The notes beneath the pieces were generated by a model that saw only the letters and a list, made by a program, of their open reading frames with translations, ran no database searches and had not been told where the DNA came from. The position numbers were made by a program, and so were the translations under genes. 64,000 bases of DNA from Panopea generosa (lineage: Eukaryota > Mollusca > Bivalvia > Adapedonta > Hiatellidae). Position 1 is the first letter of the stretch; every line of letters starts with the position of its first letter. The stretch spans positions 23,893,757-23,957,756 of the forward strand of contig CM055908.1 of NCBI GenBank assembly GCA_029582155.1. The letters are read 5' to 3'. Positions 36,293-49,219 of this stretch are shown here, piece after piece.

Positions 36293-36580
36293 ATTGATTG
36301 ATTGAATATTGAGCGTCATTTTTATACCATCGAGGGCTAACAGACGATCCCTCAACTTAACCGCTGTTTCCTGGGATCCTGAAAGATTACCAAGTACTCG
36401 AACACACCCCATCTTCGCAAGTAACTAATAACTTTCCCACTTGAATCAGCGGTGAGAAACGAATGATAATGAGACACAATGTCATATATCAATTATCACA
36501 GAGACTGTTGCTGAAATTCGAACTGATGACCCCTGGACTGATAGTCAGATGCGTAACCGACAGAGCTAATCTGGCCCGGT
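36293..36580 (-). mobile_element. SINE family A copy, near full length
   Basis: Plus strand starts with the complement of the (ATCA)n tail (TTGATTGATTGAATATTGAG) and ends with a tRNA-like head (complement of GGTTACGCATCTGACTATC). Body blocks are shared with the other family A copies. Confidence 0.85.
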
Positions 36581-36756
36581 TAAAGCATTAGCTACTATTT
36601 TACTTACTTGAAAAATTGCTTCTAACTTAACTTTAAAATGCTTCCTTAGCTTATAAAGGAAAACATGGGATTCTACCTTACTATGTTGGTATTTTATTTA
36701 CTTAGACAGGTTCTCTGCCACTGACTGGTTGTAGGCATTGTACAAAGATCACTTAC

Positions 36757-36803
36757 CTCTCACTGCTGAAGTTGTGTGTTTGGTCCAAACACAGTCCACG
36801 TAT
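36757..36803 (-). other. Candidate non-coding 5' exon of THG1 (47 bp)
   Basis: Minus strand: a pyrimidine tract ending TCTCGCTTCAG precedes it, and GAGAG followed by GTAAGT closes it. No long frame runs through it, and the next exon has an upstream stop, so it would be untranslated. Assigned to THG1 only by strand and order. Confidence 0.4.
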
Positions 36804-37304
36804 CTGAAGCGAGAAAATTTGTTATATAATTAAGGATAATTAAGGATAGCAGGTTTTGTCAGATTCAAAGCATGTACTTGATATCTTCTTGCATTAGAAC
36901 AAAAGAATTCCCATATAATTAAACGTCTCATCTGTAATGCTTTATCACAAAGTGAGACTATGAAAAAATGTAGAAGTTCTGCTGGTTTATACAACTGTGA
37001 ATAAAATTTGGTGACTCCTGGGCAAATCAGAAATATTAAAATAAAACAACAGTGCATGGATTTGATTAGAACTATCCTTAATATCATGGACCAAATTTAC
37101 TGGCTTTTTAAACAATGTTTTAGAAATAGAGCAAAACAGGAGGTTGAGCTATTCATCCATAGAGGTCAAGATCACCTGAAGAAACAATTGGAGGGCATAC
37201 AAATACTACATGTTTTGAGAAGCACTACCCATAAATCAACTATGGACCAAATTTCATGACAAACAGATTTTATAACATGTTTTTTTTGGGGGGAAGGGAT
37301 TTTT

Positions 37305-37385
37305 TTTAATGGGGTTTAATGTCATTTTCAACACATTTCAGGTTGAGTCAGACTGAGTTGAACAACCATCCTGCCACAAGTTACA
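37305..37385 (-). mobile_element. SINE family B fragment
   Basis: TTTAATGGGGTTTAATGTCA and TTCAACACATTTCAGGTT are the 3' end of family B read backwards. The rest is lost. Confidence 0.6.
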
Positions 37386-37859
37386 AACTAGTTAAATAGA
37401 AAAATCTAATGTGTATTAATTATGTTAACATATAATTTTTTATGGTTAGTTCTATCCGTTACACAACAACAGATAAAATTTGGTGAGTCCAAAGCCAAAC
37501 AGTTTCTGAAAAAAGAGTTAAATGCAAAAAACTTTGGCGAACTGAGGTTTTCATCATAGATTAACTGAAAAGATGTTCTGAGAAGCAGAGCTCAACACAA
37601 AAAAGTATATCAATTGTTGATGCCTTCACTGCAGACAAAAAAGTAACATATATTTATGTCTTTTTTTTAATACAAAAGCCAACATAATGACTGGTTGCCA
37701 TTTTACAATGTATAGTCAGTGTGTTACAAATGTTGTTTAACACCTTCCATACAAACAAATATAAACCAGGTGTGTGCATCTTTGATATCTTTGTCACAGT
37801 AAACCTTAAATATTTATTAGTTTATACTTCATCAAAAAATAGACTCTGGCCTTTTTTAA

Positions 37860-38790
37860 TTGCTCTTGCCACTGTTCCCTGGACAGAACTACTGGCTGTT
37901 GTTTTTTAAGAGGCCACTGAGCCATGGATTGAACCTGTGACCTCTAGTGTCAACAACAAATATTCTATCCACTACCTCTGCTGAGAAGGTCAAGATAGGG
38001 ACTGAACCTGTGACCTCTGGTGTCAACAGCAAATGTTCTATCCATTACCCCTCCTGAGAAGGTCAAAATAGGGACTGAACCTGTGACTTCAGGTGTCAAC
38101 AACAAACATTCTATCCATTACCCCTGCTGAGAAGTTCAAGATAGAGATTGAACCTGTGACCTCTGGTGTCAACAACAAACATTCTATCCACTACCCCTGC
38201 TGAGAAGGTCAAGATAGGGATTGAACCTGTGACTCTGGTGTCAACAACAAACATTCTATCCACTACCCCTGCTGAGAAGGTCAAGATAGGGATTGAACCT
38301 GTGACCTCTGGTTTCAACAACAAACATTCTATCCACTACCCCTGCTGAGAAGGTCAAGATAGGGATTGAACCTGTGACCTCTGGTGTCATCAACAAACAT
38401 TCTATCCACTACCCCTGCTGAGAAGGTCAAGATAGAGATTGAACCTGTGACCTCTGGTGTCTACAACAAACATTCTATCCACAACCCCTGATGAGGAGGT
38501 CAAGATAGAGAATGAACCTGTGACCTCTGGTTTCAACAGCAAATGATCTATCCACTACCCCTGCTGAGAAGGTCAAGATAGGGATTGAACCTGTGACCTC
38601 TGGTGTCAAAAACTAACATTCTATCCACTACCCCTGCTGAAAAGGTCAAGATAGGGATTGAACCTGTGACCTCTGATGTCAAAAACAAACATTCTTTCCA
38701 CTATCCCTGCTGAGAAGGTCAAGATAGGGATTGAACCTGTGACCTCTGGTGTCAACAGCAAACATTCTATCCACTACCCCTGCTGAGGAG
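37860..38790 (-). repeat. 73-bp tandem array derived from a SINE head (about 12 units)
   Basis: Each 73-bp unit contains CTGCTGAGAAGGTCAAGATA, GGGATTGAACCTGTGACC and ACATTCTATCCACTAC. On the minus strand this reads GTAGTGGATAGAATGT (A-box-like) and GGTCACAGGTTCAATCCC (B-box-like), the layout of the family D tRNA-like head at 35.2 kb. The first, longer unit (37860-37977) still has the flanking CTGTTCCCTGGACAGAACTA, matching the body of that SINE. So one SINE head appears to have been amplified in tandem. Confidence 0.85.
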
Positions 38791-38794
38791 GTCA

Positions 38795-39690
38795 AGATAT
38801 AAAAAGGAATATTTGGGACAATTTTTATATGGGAGAACATTACTTTCATTTCATTGAACAATAAAACTAATGTAATCTGGCATTGATCTGACTAGGTTTT
38901 TTGCACGATAACTAAGAATATCAAAACTGTCTAGGCTAATAGTATCACAACTATAATGGTGAAATTTGTTTGTACCTGCATATAATAACTCAGTTAATAT
39001 TATACCACATAAGGCAGTTAGCATTTCTGCAAGATTTAAGTATTTAGTTAGTTAAGTAAATGTTGGTGAAACACGACCCTGGACTACGTCTATTATTGTA
39101 TCACTTCATGTCACAGTAGAAAGATGATAGCGCTACCTTACATAGTCATTGCAAGGACATGATTGTATGAATGGACTCCATGTCCAGGCACATTCTGGCA
39201 GAACATCATAGGGTACTTATATGTACTGCCACGTACAGCAAAACCGACACTTCAGCAAGATCTACTTATTATCTTTCAAAGTTTTCCCCATTTTATTCAT
39301 CAAGATCTGTGATCAAATTTACGAATTATTTACATTTATATTGGGTTCACATGAAAACCCAAGTCATTATGTCAACACATATAATCCTTAAACTTTATCT
39401 GCCACATGTGAAAACCTTTCCATTTTATCAATATTTTAATGCCTTTAACTGGAACAAAATATTTACAATTTGACTTTAAATTCATAAAAGAATATAATAT
39501 GGCGTAATTTGGGATAAGTGTGGCCAGGGGTTTAGAGCCGCAGGTGTATAAATTACTCTATTGATTCTGTATAAAGGTATGGAGAATTAGAGATCAAACG
39601 TTAAATACCAGACCTGACTGAATAATAAGTCAAGTAGCAAACCGCTACCTAGCTCTCTAGTAATGGACTTATGTCCTAAATAAACTGTCA
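38795..39690. other. THG1 leader intron, no clear feature
   Basis: No gene or mobile element recognised. A 100-codon plus frame (39171-39473) resembles nothing I know. Confidence 0.4.
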
Positions 39691-39695
39691 CACAT

Positions 39696-40270
<575 letters not shown>

Positions 40271-41580
40271 TTGTACTATCAATTAATTATCATAGCTTAC
40301 AGTTTATGCCAAAGATACCATTTACAAAAAATGTTCAAGAACACATAGCTGATCAGGCTCTTAAATTCTGTTTCAACCTACATATTTATGTGTATTATCT
40401 TAAATATTTAAAAACTTTAATCTAAGACAAGCAGCCAGGGGATCCTGATTTTAGACTGGTTTCATTAAAACTGCATATGGTTTCACTAATATTGATTAGG
40501 GATATTCCACAGTTGTTAACTGTCGGCCAGTTTTGTCTTCTTTTTACATTTTTAATATATCGGGATTCGGGAAAGTTTCCGACATGTCAGACCAGATTTC
40601 CTCTTTAGCACAGAGCAATTAGTAGTCTAAGTCACCAAGACGCTTGCTGTCAGAGCTCTTTGTGGGTTGGTGACATAGACTCACGCAAACATCCAGGTCA
40701 TTTAAAAATAGTGACTACACTGATCGCAAAAGCAAAAAGAACCTTTAGTCATAGAACAGCCCCCTTGAAATGCATACTGACAAATGAACAGGCACATGGA
40801 CAAGAGTTTACAACTGTCAACAGATCTCTTTAGAATTGATGCCAGTTGATAATTCTAAAATAGATGCCACATCACATTACATCTGCTTGTTATCTTACCT
40901 TAAAGCAAGCACATGAAATATTCATGATTTTGCTCTACTTATTCATTGAATGAGCCAGTGCATGAGAAATCGCTCTTATTATAGCATCAGTGAATAAACC
41001 AAACCAAAATTTGGTGTAAATTTTACAAATATTTCTTTTTTATTTTAAAGATAAATGAATTACTTCTATGGGTGGTCGTTAAAACCTGAAAAATGTGTCT
41101 ATCTCAAGTACCAGCCAAATAAAACACATTTCTGTTGGTGGTCCCCATGAAAAAAGTGGCTTCTCCCCGATATGGGTATACTTTAATGGAATAGTCCTTC
41201 TATTTTAGATAAATAACTAGTCAAAGCCAAAACTGTATTCTGTATTAAAATACTGAAGTAAAACTAAGAAAATGTTTGTGAACCACAAGCAATAGTCTGT
41301 TATTGTCTAAATTATAACCCACACCCCTCTTTATGATAATGCAGTGGTCTTAATATGTACAAGAATGGAAGAGTCTATTATGACTTTCATCAAGGTCAAG
41401 GTTACATGCCCTGCTTACTAGCACCCATTGAATTACATGCCCCTTCCAGCACAGCCATGGTCACTCCGCCAAATATTAATGTTTTGATCGCATCACCAAT
41501 ATCTGCACCTGCTCAAAGTAGTTTTAAATCTGATATAATTCATTTAAGAGATTTATTTTTTAATAAATAAACCTTAAATA

Positions 41581-41745
41581 CAGTCAAACCTGTGTAAGTG
41601 CCCAGGCCGTCTCTATTAAGCAGCCACATTTGCTATTTCCCTTTTCTATGTTTTCAAAGCAAATTAACCTGTATTAAGCAACAACCTGTCTTAAAAGGTT
41701 TATTTAATCCTTCTAATAACAGGCTTTTTAAAACAGGTTTGACTG
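41581..41745. mobile_element. Tc1/mariner-like MITE (family T), copy 1
   Basis: 165 bp bounded by TA on both sides. Left end CAGTCAAACCTGTG and right end ACAGGTTTGACTG are inverted. The interior contains AACCTGTATTAAGCAACAAC and similar. TA target and CAGT ends fit a Tc1/mariner-type non-autonomous element. Confidence 0.85.
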
Positions 41746-42062
41746 TACAATTTTATTAAGAAGCAAAATATTAATTTCAGTTTAAAATTTTAATTAAATT
41801 CGTGCCTTAACAAACATAAGGACAGAAATTTTAACATACCGTTCTACAAGGTTGTATACACTCCTTATCACACAAGGTAAATTATTGTTTTGACATAATT
41901 TTCTGTAAGAGCCGGAGTCATTGTCAGTAGAAGAACATTCAACAAATTTAAGTATAACCACTCCAAATTTGTGACGGGAGTTTCAATCTGAGAGAAAGAT
42001 CACTCCAATTCTACGTTATATCAACAATCTTCAGGATTGTCTATAGTTACTATCATTTCTCT

Positions 42063-42158
42063 GTCTCCCTGACCTTACGTCGTATAAATCTTTTGTAATA
42101 TTTTAACGTTGTCTCCCTGACCTTACGTCGTATAAATCTTTTGTAATATTTTAACGTT
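42063..42158. repeat. 48-bp perfect tandem duplication
   Basis: GTCTCCCTGACCTTACGTCG and the following ATAAATCTTTTGTAATATTT occur twice, 48 bp apart (42063 and 42111), with no visible difference. This indicates a recent event. Confidence 0.9.
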
Positions 42159-42678
42159 ATGTCAATTTATTTCATAATTCAAAGGTTGACTGAATATTTT
42201 TGGAGGTTTTTCAAACTACATAATTTATCTAACTACGTTTCCCGCTATTTTTAGACAAACTGAAGCATCTATATTGACTAGCCAAATTACACCTTTAATA
42301 TCGAGCCCTTGGTATTTGCCGTTAAAAAGATATACATTGATAATCGGAGATTTCTGATCAGAGACAGACATGCGCCAAAATATTTGAACCTGTTAATATG
42401 CTGATAAGGAGACATCAATGAAAATGTATTGGAGAAGTGTCAAAAGTTAATTAAATATTTTACAAATTAGGTCAGTCACATGTGAACAAAATGTTGACTT
42501 AATTATCAACTGCCAAGTTATGTGACCCTTGACCATTGATAAATAGGTTAATCTGACTACAAATCTTGAACCACATAAAACTGCTTGTATTGCATTATAA
42601 GTGCATTCATGTTAATATCGCAGGTGATTAAGTAAGTATTTATTAATGTTAATTAACGTTTACACTGGTATACATTGG

Positions 42679-43065
42679 TAACAGTTGAACTTTTTTTTAA
42701 TTTTTTTTTTGAAATGGGGTTTTAAACATCATTTTGAACACAATTCACGTTATATATAGCATATCCAGTTTTATTGGTGGAGTGAATCTGAGTAGAATTA
42801 CCGTCATTCCGCAAGTAACTCTCTCACATAAAGTTTTTGGAGCGAGTGGGACTTGAACCTACAACCTTAGTGGTGAGAGGTAAAATGATCTTGAGACGGC
42901 TCCTTAGACCACTCGGCCACGGAGGACCCTCCGACAGTTGAACCTGTATTTGAACAACTACCTGTCTTAAGCAATTACAAAGTTACTGGTTTCAATAATA
43001 AATTAACCTGTATTAAGCAGTCCAAATTAACCTGTATTAAGCAGCCCTGTTTAAATTTCCTGCTG
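42679..43065. mobile_element. Tc1-like MITE (family T), copy 2, split by a SINE
   Basis: Begins TAACAGTTGAAC at 42679, is interrupted by a family B SINE, and resumes with ACAGTTGAACCTGTATTTG at 42934. It then has CCTGTCTTAAGCAATTAC and AACCTGTATTAAGCAG twice. The right end is degenerate. Confidence 0.65.
42691..42933 (-). mobile_element. SINE family B copy, full length with target duplication
   Basis: The 10-bp ACAGTTGAAC is present at 42681-42690 and 42934-42943. Minus strand: tRNA-Leu-like head with A box TGGCCGAGTGGTCTAAGG and B box GTAGGTTCAAGTCCCACT, the family B body, then an A-rich tail (T-rich at 42691-42711 on plus). Confidence 0.9.
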
Positions 43066-43471
43066 AAATGCCCGTCATAGCAATATAGGTAAGATGAAGT
43101 AATACACTTTTGTTTCTGATTTTAGCAGCAAAAATTGGTGTGGTGTTATTTATAGCAGGATTCCACATTCAATAATTCAGCAGTGATTTATCCACTGATA
43201 AACTTGCCATTGTTCAACTGTTTAGAGTTAATCTAACCATTTGTTAAAAAAAAAAAAAAGTAAAGAATTTATTATGGATTTCCCAGGTTTTGACTTTCAT
43301 GTGCTGAATTCAATATAATTATATTGATTCAAATCAAGTATGTATTGATTCATTATCATTATGGCGAATTTAGTATTGCTTCAGTTTATCAAGCTTAATG
43401 GATATATCATAAATTATTGAGAAAAGAGGGTCCAATCGTACCCTAATTTATTAATATACAATACGACTGTA

Positions 43472-43649
43472 CAGTGAAACCTTCTCTTAAGCAACCATTC
43501 GAGGGATGGAGCAATAGTTACCTTTTAAGACAGGTTGTTGCTTTATACAGGTTTATATGCTCTGAAATCATATAAATGGGAAAAGAAAATGTGGCTGCTT
43601 AAGACAAGTGGCTGCTTAATAGAGGTGGCCGCCAACACAGGTTTGACTG
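43472..43649. mobile_element. Tc1/mariner-like MITE (family T), copy 3
   Basis: 178 bp bounded by TA. Ends CAGTGAAACCTTCTCTTAAG and CACAGGTTTGACTG. The interior includes GTGGCTGCTTAAGACAAGTG, related to copy 1 in inverted order. Confidence 0.8.
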
Positions 43650-44508
43650 TATAAGCAATAAGGCCATCTTAAATTAATTGCTAGATTATCATCCATATTT
43701 TTCTTAAAAACGGGGCGGGCGGAAGGGTTTTATTTTCATTTTTTTTTATTTTCATTTTTAAAATTTTTGATGTTTTTTTAATAAAAAAAAAATAAATATA
43801 TATATATAATTTATATATATTATTTTTTTTTTTGAAAATAAAAAGGGTCAGGGCAGCATGAAATTAGGGGGGCGGGCAGGGTTGATAATCTAACAATTGA
43901 TTTATTAAGGCCTAATGGAATAATTTTCATTTAAGTGTATTTAAGTGTCATTGTAAACACACTCGCAATCAAAGGTTTCCAAATGACATTTTTATAACAC
44001 TACACTCGTAGATTTATAAAAAAAAAGATTTGGATTAACATTAACAATTTAAAACAGAATTTATAAAGGAACTATTTGGCCTCAATAATCGTCCTTCAGG
44101 TTGATGACCCAACATTTTGTACAAAGTAAGGTTGGGTTTGTGACAACCCTATGTCGGCCGGAATGTTTAAATAACTTGAGTTCAAGAAATTAATCACGGT
44201 GTTAATCAAGTGCATTAAATGAACCTGTCTTAATAAAAGTTACTTAGGCCATCCTTAAAAAAATATTTGTTCAATGATAACCTGACCGATACATTAACAG
44301 TGATCTTGAAGACTTCGTCTCTGACATTAATATAAAGCTTACTCAGATATAGGCATGCTTAAAAAGATTAAATATTAAAAAAAAAAACGATACCAACACC
44401 AGGGCGAGTACAATGGCTCCCCTTCTCGTCAAAATTTGAGCTACAATAACAACAGCCCACACAGCCTCAATATTTTGTTTAACTAAACATATGAAAGTTT
44501 GTTCTTAC

Positions 44509-44591
44509 CTGCATAAAGTTTCATGTTCTACATCTCTGGTGAACTTGGATTATAGTCCTTGTTTTGCTCATATAAATGATGCATTCATGTT
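44509..44591 (-). other. Candidate non-coding 5' exon of THG1 (83 bp)
   Basis: Minus strand: preceded by a pyrimidine tract TTTATTTCTTATTCAG and closed by TATGCAG followed by GTAAGA. It contains a short upstream frame (ATG to TGA, seven codons). Linked to THG1 by strand and order only; it could belong to another transcript. Confidence 0.4.
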
Positions 44592-45044
44592 CTGAATAAG
44601 AAATAAAAGCAATTTGGTGAAATAAATATAGAAAAGAGACTTGGTAGGTAACACATTTGCCAAAAAATCTCTGGAACTGCATTTGAAAGACCATTAAGTC
44701 ATGTGTTAAGTTATGTACCTGAGGCTACTGGAACTGCATTTGAAAGACCATAAGGTCACGTGTTAAGTTATGTACCTGAGGTTACTGGAACTGAATCTGA
44801 AATCATTAATTTTTGTTGGTATTAATTTTTGTTGTTTTGGTTCGTGGGGAGTTTAATTTCGTTTGAAATGAATTTTAGAAAAAAAAATGTTTTAGTGTGA
44901 TCTTTGAATTTGAGTATTTCTATTACATAACGGGCTTTTTTTACTGACCTGTACCAGTATTAATTTGTTGCCTGCATGTACCTACACATGCCGTAATAAA
45001 TGCTCCTCGAAACATGGGGTAATCGTTGGGATATTTTCTCTTTT

Positions 45045-46675
45045 AACAAGAGATGTCAGAGGGACAGCGCACTCGATTATTCTAATATTTGTCACAAATG
45101 TACAAATTTGATCGAGACTGATGACAAATCCAAGCAAATAAGAGTTGTAAAACTTACAAAATCAACAAAATTGAGTAGGTCTTATAACTGCAATACCTTG
45201 TATGAAGTTTCAATTCAATACATGCAGTGACTGCTGAGTTATAAAATTTCTAAGTCAAACAAAGGTCTTAATTTGCAAAGAATTCTGGCAAGAGTTATCC
45301 CACTTGATTAATTTATTTGGTTTCATGACTACAAAGCCATATGTAAAGTTTCAATCAAATATATTGAGTGGTTGGTGTGGTATAGACTTGGCGGTACTTG
45401 CATGCAAAACTATAACCAAAGATTCAAAGTCAAAGAAGGGCAATAATTTGATAAGACTTGCAATTAAAACATTAACCAGAATTTCTAAGTCAAACAAGGG
45501 CAATAATTTGCATTATATTCATGCAAGAGTTATCTAACTGAGTTATTGTCGTAGGGTTGATGACTGGGGAGGCTTGTGTAAAGTTTCAATCAAATACATT
45601 GAGTGGTTGGTAAGATATGGTCTTGATGATACTAAATTAATGCACGCAAAACATTAACAAGAATTTCTAAGTCAATGAATGAATGAATGAATGAATAGGG
45701 TTTTACAGCATACCAATACATTATAGGTTATTCAACGCCAACTGGAAGGAAGATTCCAGGTTCACTCTACATGTACAAAAACAACAAATTAACATACAGA
45801 TTTAAAAAAAAATACACCAACAAATGAATATGCAGAATGAACCTAGAACATTGATACCTGCAGAACTACAGAGTTTCAGCAAATGTATCGTATTACTCAA
45901 ATTGTCGCTTCTTACGACATGCATGAGCCACAGTTGTCCTATTCTTGCCATCACTCATATGGCTCCCTGAAACCACACAGGGGTTGATAATTTAACCACA
46001 ATAGTGAACATGACAAAAAATGATAAAATGAACATGACACCCATTCGGAGGATTCCTACCCCTCTGCAGAGATCAGCAGTCATTCTATTCTTAGCCGGAA
46101 CTATACGGGCTTCTAAGTCAAACAAGGGCAATAATTGGCATTATATTCAAGCAAGAGCCATCTAACTTAGATATTGTAGCAGGCTTGATGACTGGGAAGT
46201 CTTGTGTAAACTTTCAATTCAATACATGCAATGATTACTGAGATAGAGATTAAGTGCATGCAAAACTTTAACCAGAATTTCTTAGTCAACAATGGCAATA
46301 ATTTGCATTATATTCATGCAAGTGTTATCTCACTTAGTTACTGTAGTAAGGTTGATTACTGGGAAGGCTTGTGTAAAGTTTCAATCAAATACATTGAGTG
46401 GTTGGTGACATATGGACTTGATGGTACTTGCACGCAAAACTTTAACCAGAATTTCTAAGTCAAACAAGGGTAATAATTTGTATTATATTCATGCAATAGT
46501 TATCTAACTGAGTAATTGTAGTAGGTTTGATGAATGGGGAGTCTTGTGTAAAGTTTCAAGTAAATACATGCAATGGTTACTAAGATAGGGACTTGCATGC
46601 TTTAACCAAGGTGTGATGCCAACGCCGGGGTGAGTAGAATAGCTCTCTTTATTCTTCGAATAGTCAAGCTAAAAA
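45045..46675. repeat. Bivalve-type dispersed repeat with internal units of about 210 bp
   Basis: Starts AACAAGAGATGTCAGAGGG and ends GCCAACGCCGGGGTGAGTAG, then AATAGCTCTC. Internal units repeat GTGTAAAGTTTCAATCAAAT, ACATTGAGTGGTTGGT, TTAACCAGAATTTCTAAGTC and AAACAAGGGCAATAATTTG. A 435-bp element splits it. A remnant of the same family end is at about 44385-44455. Confidence 0.75.
45676..46110 (-). mobile_element. 435-bp retroposon-like insertion with 11-bp target duplication
   Basis: TTCTAAGTCAA is present at 45665-45675 and 46111-46121. The insert begins (plus strand) with five TGAA units, a short-repeat tail on the minus strand, and ends GGAACTATACGGGC. Inside is GTCGCTTCTTACGACATGC. There is no obvious tRNA head, so the class (SINE or other) is uncertain. 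Confidence 0.8.
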
Positions 46676-46801
46676 ATGTTCGCTATTTAACTACCTACCC
46701 AATTTTGAAAACTATGATCAGGAGAAACAAACAAAAATTATTTTAATGTTGGCCTAATTAATACAACCATAAACCATGCACATTCCTCTATCCTGCTGAT
46801 C

Positions 46802-47012
46802 AGGCCGTCCTTAAAAAAACTTGTTTGCCATGCTCCTACCTACTCACTCAAAATTGCAGCTACCCAAACTTTTTATTACCTTCTTTATTTTTTTTCATGA
46901 ACTCCGTCCATTTTTTTTTAAAATGACTATGAAAATCAAAAAATAAATAAAACAGCTACCTTAAATACTGGGTCTGAGCACAGCAAACAAACATTTTATT
47001 AAGGATGACCTA
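46802..47012. mobile_element. MITE with inverted ends (family M1), copy 2
   Basis: GGCCGTCCTTAAAAAAACTT and GTTTGCCATGCTCC at the left pair with GAGCACAGCAAACAAAC and TTATTAAGGATGACC at the right. The interior ACTCAAAATTGCAGCTACCC matches the copy at 23.2 kb. Confidence 0.8.
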
Positions 47013-47284
47013 ACGAATATAATGTCAGGACCTTAATTGAATTTGATCATAATGACAGTAAGATATATGGCCAACATAAGCCTAAAGCCAAATATGCTTT
47101 TAACTTATCGAGAATATTTGTTGCCTGAGCTCTGTGGGATGAACAAATACTGGAGACTGTTAATTATGTTACAATCTGAAGGGAATCAGATAATATCATG
47201 ATGGATTTTAGGCTACTGACACCTGGATACTCTAGCATAGAGATCAGCTTCAAACATATCATGAATACTATTCAGAATAGGTTC

Positions 47285-47510
47285 ACATGACAACACATTT
47301 CAGGTTATACATTATGGCTTATTCAGTTTTATTGGTGGAGGAAGACATCGGAATAAATCTGAGTAGAACCACCGTCCTTTCGCAACTAACTGGCAAACTT
47401 TCTCACATAATATTTAAGGTCCAAGCTGGGCTTGAACCCACGACCTCAGCAGTGGGAGGGGTGTGGTGATTAAGATGACAACACCTTAGACCACTCAGCC
47501 AGTTGAGAAA
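47285..47510 (-). mobile_element. SINE family B copy
   Basis: Plus strand carries ACACATTTCAGGTTATAC, TTTTATTGGTGGAGGAAGAC and CTGAGTAGAACCACCGTCC. The tRNA-like head complement is GGCTTGAACCCACGACCTCA and ACCACTCAGCCAG. Confidence 0.8.
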
Positions 47511-47999
47511 CCTTCTTGAATACACAGCAGCTAAATATTAAGGTCCACGAGTTTCAAACCTTAAACTTTTAAACAAGGAATATTGTAGTTAAAAGGGGTA
47601 TATCAGGCGGAAAAAACAGCTATAAATGTCTTAGAAAATAATATAATTATTATAATGAATAAAAAGTATCTAATTATCATTTATAAATAAAATCCAAATG
47701 GTTTGGTATGGCAAGTCAATCAAAATGTGACAAAATCAATATTTAAATTGGAGCGAAATCCCCATTCAAAAAAATAGACAGCACTTAATACTGCTTGGCA
47801 TAATTCGAACTCTATCTAAGATGAAACATTTTTTTTCTAAGTGTGAGCCTGTATCAATGGCAGATCTACTCTTTAAAAAAAAGCCTCTCATACACTCCTA
47901 TATTTTATTAAAATCCACTATATATGCGCCATTGCATAAGCCCTTCTGGCCTTTGGCAAGTAGAGCTAAAAATCAACTGTCAAGTAAGAAAATTGAGTG

Positions 48000-48170
48000 T
48001 CGAGTAGGAAAATAGAGGGTTGAGTAAAAAAGTGTTGAGTAAGGTAAGAAAGTTGAGTGTCAAGTTAGAAATTGAGTGTTGAGTAAGGTAAGAAAGTCCA
48101 GTTTTGAGTAAGAATGTTAAGTGTTGAGTAGGAAAATTGAGTGTCAGGTAAGAAAATTGAGTGACAAGTG
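48000..48170. repeat. Short GAGT-rich minisatellite, block 1
   Basis: Diverged units of about 20 bp built from GTTGAGTGTCGAGTAAGAAA. A second block (48930-49150) uses the same unit, so one array may have been split by the intervening sequence, including a SINE. Confidence 0.7.
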
Positions 48171-48277
48171 TTTAATATTCATCTACTTTAATTAAGAAAG
48201 TTTATTAATCAACAGGTTTTATATATCAAGTATTTTCTCTCAGTAACATGGCTTTTATTTAATCACTCTCAGCCCCG

Positions 48278-48496
48278 CCCGGCAACAGTCTCCGTGATGA
48301 TTGATATACGACATTGTGTCTCATTATCATTCGTCTCTCACCACTGATTCAAGTGGGAAAGTTATCAGTTACTTGTGGAGATGGGGTGTGCTCGAGGACT
48401 GGTTAATCCCAGGAAACAGTGGTTAGATTAACTGATTGTCTGTTAGCCCTCAATGGCATAAAAATGACGCTAAATATTCAATCAATCAATCAATAA
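48278..48496 (+). mobile_element. SINE family A copy
   Basis: Head mostly lost (CCCGGCAACAGTCTCCGTG remains), full body, and tail AAATATTCAATCAATCAATC. Lies between the two GAGT-rich blocks. Confidence 0.85.
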
Positions 48497-48929
48497 TCAC
48501 ACTCAGACTGTCCAACCCATATGTTAATAACATTTCAAACAAACTGACCTGAATTTAAAACTCAATTTATTTCCATGACTTAACGTATCAAATGAACAAG
48601 AAATTATTGATATAAATTATCCAATAAATGTGTCAATTGACTTCAGTAAATATCAAATTTCCCTTAACCAAATACTCTTTGTGTTATCTCAGTGAAGTGA
48701 CAGTCAAAAACGAATCAATCACAAACAATAAAGAAAACAATGTGACATATCATTATCAATATCATTATCCCATTATCATTTCAGGTAAATATAATATTAA
48801 CAGTTTTCTTCTGCTGATGTTATTGATCACATACTTGAACTGGGAGGTAACATTCTACAGTATGTAGAGTATAGAGTAGGCGGGATTTGGGGTTTTGAGT
48901 GTGAGGTCTGCAAGAGGACTTTTAACTGT

Positions 48930-49150
48930 CGAGATGGAAAGTTGAGTGCCGAGTAAGAAAGTCAAGTGTCTAGTAAAATAAGTTGAGAAAAAAAGTCGAG
49001 TGTCAAATAAGAAATGTCAAGTAAGAAAGTAAAGTAAGAAGGTCGAGTGTCGAGTAAGAAAGTTGAGTGGTAAGTAAGAATGTTGAGAAAGAATGTTGAG
49101 TGTCGAGTATGAATGTCAAGTAAGAATGCTGAGTGTCAAGTAAGGATGTA
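48930..49150. repeat. Short GAGT-rich minisatellite, block 2
   Basis: Same diverged unit as block 1: GTCGAGTGTCGAGTAAGAAA, AAGTTGAGTGGTAAGTAAG and so on. Minus-strand open frame 49003-49215 is a repeat artefact. Confidence 0.75.
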
Positions 49151-49219
49151 AAGTAATTATTCATGAAGGTCAAGTATTTAAAACAAAAAGTTAATATTTT
49201 ATATATTAAAAACAAGGTT

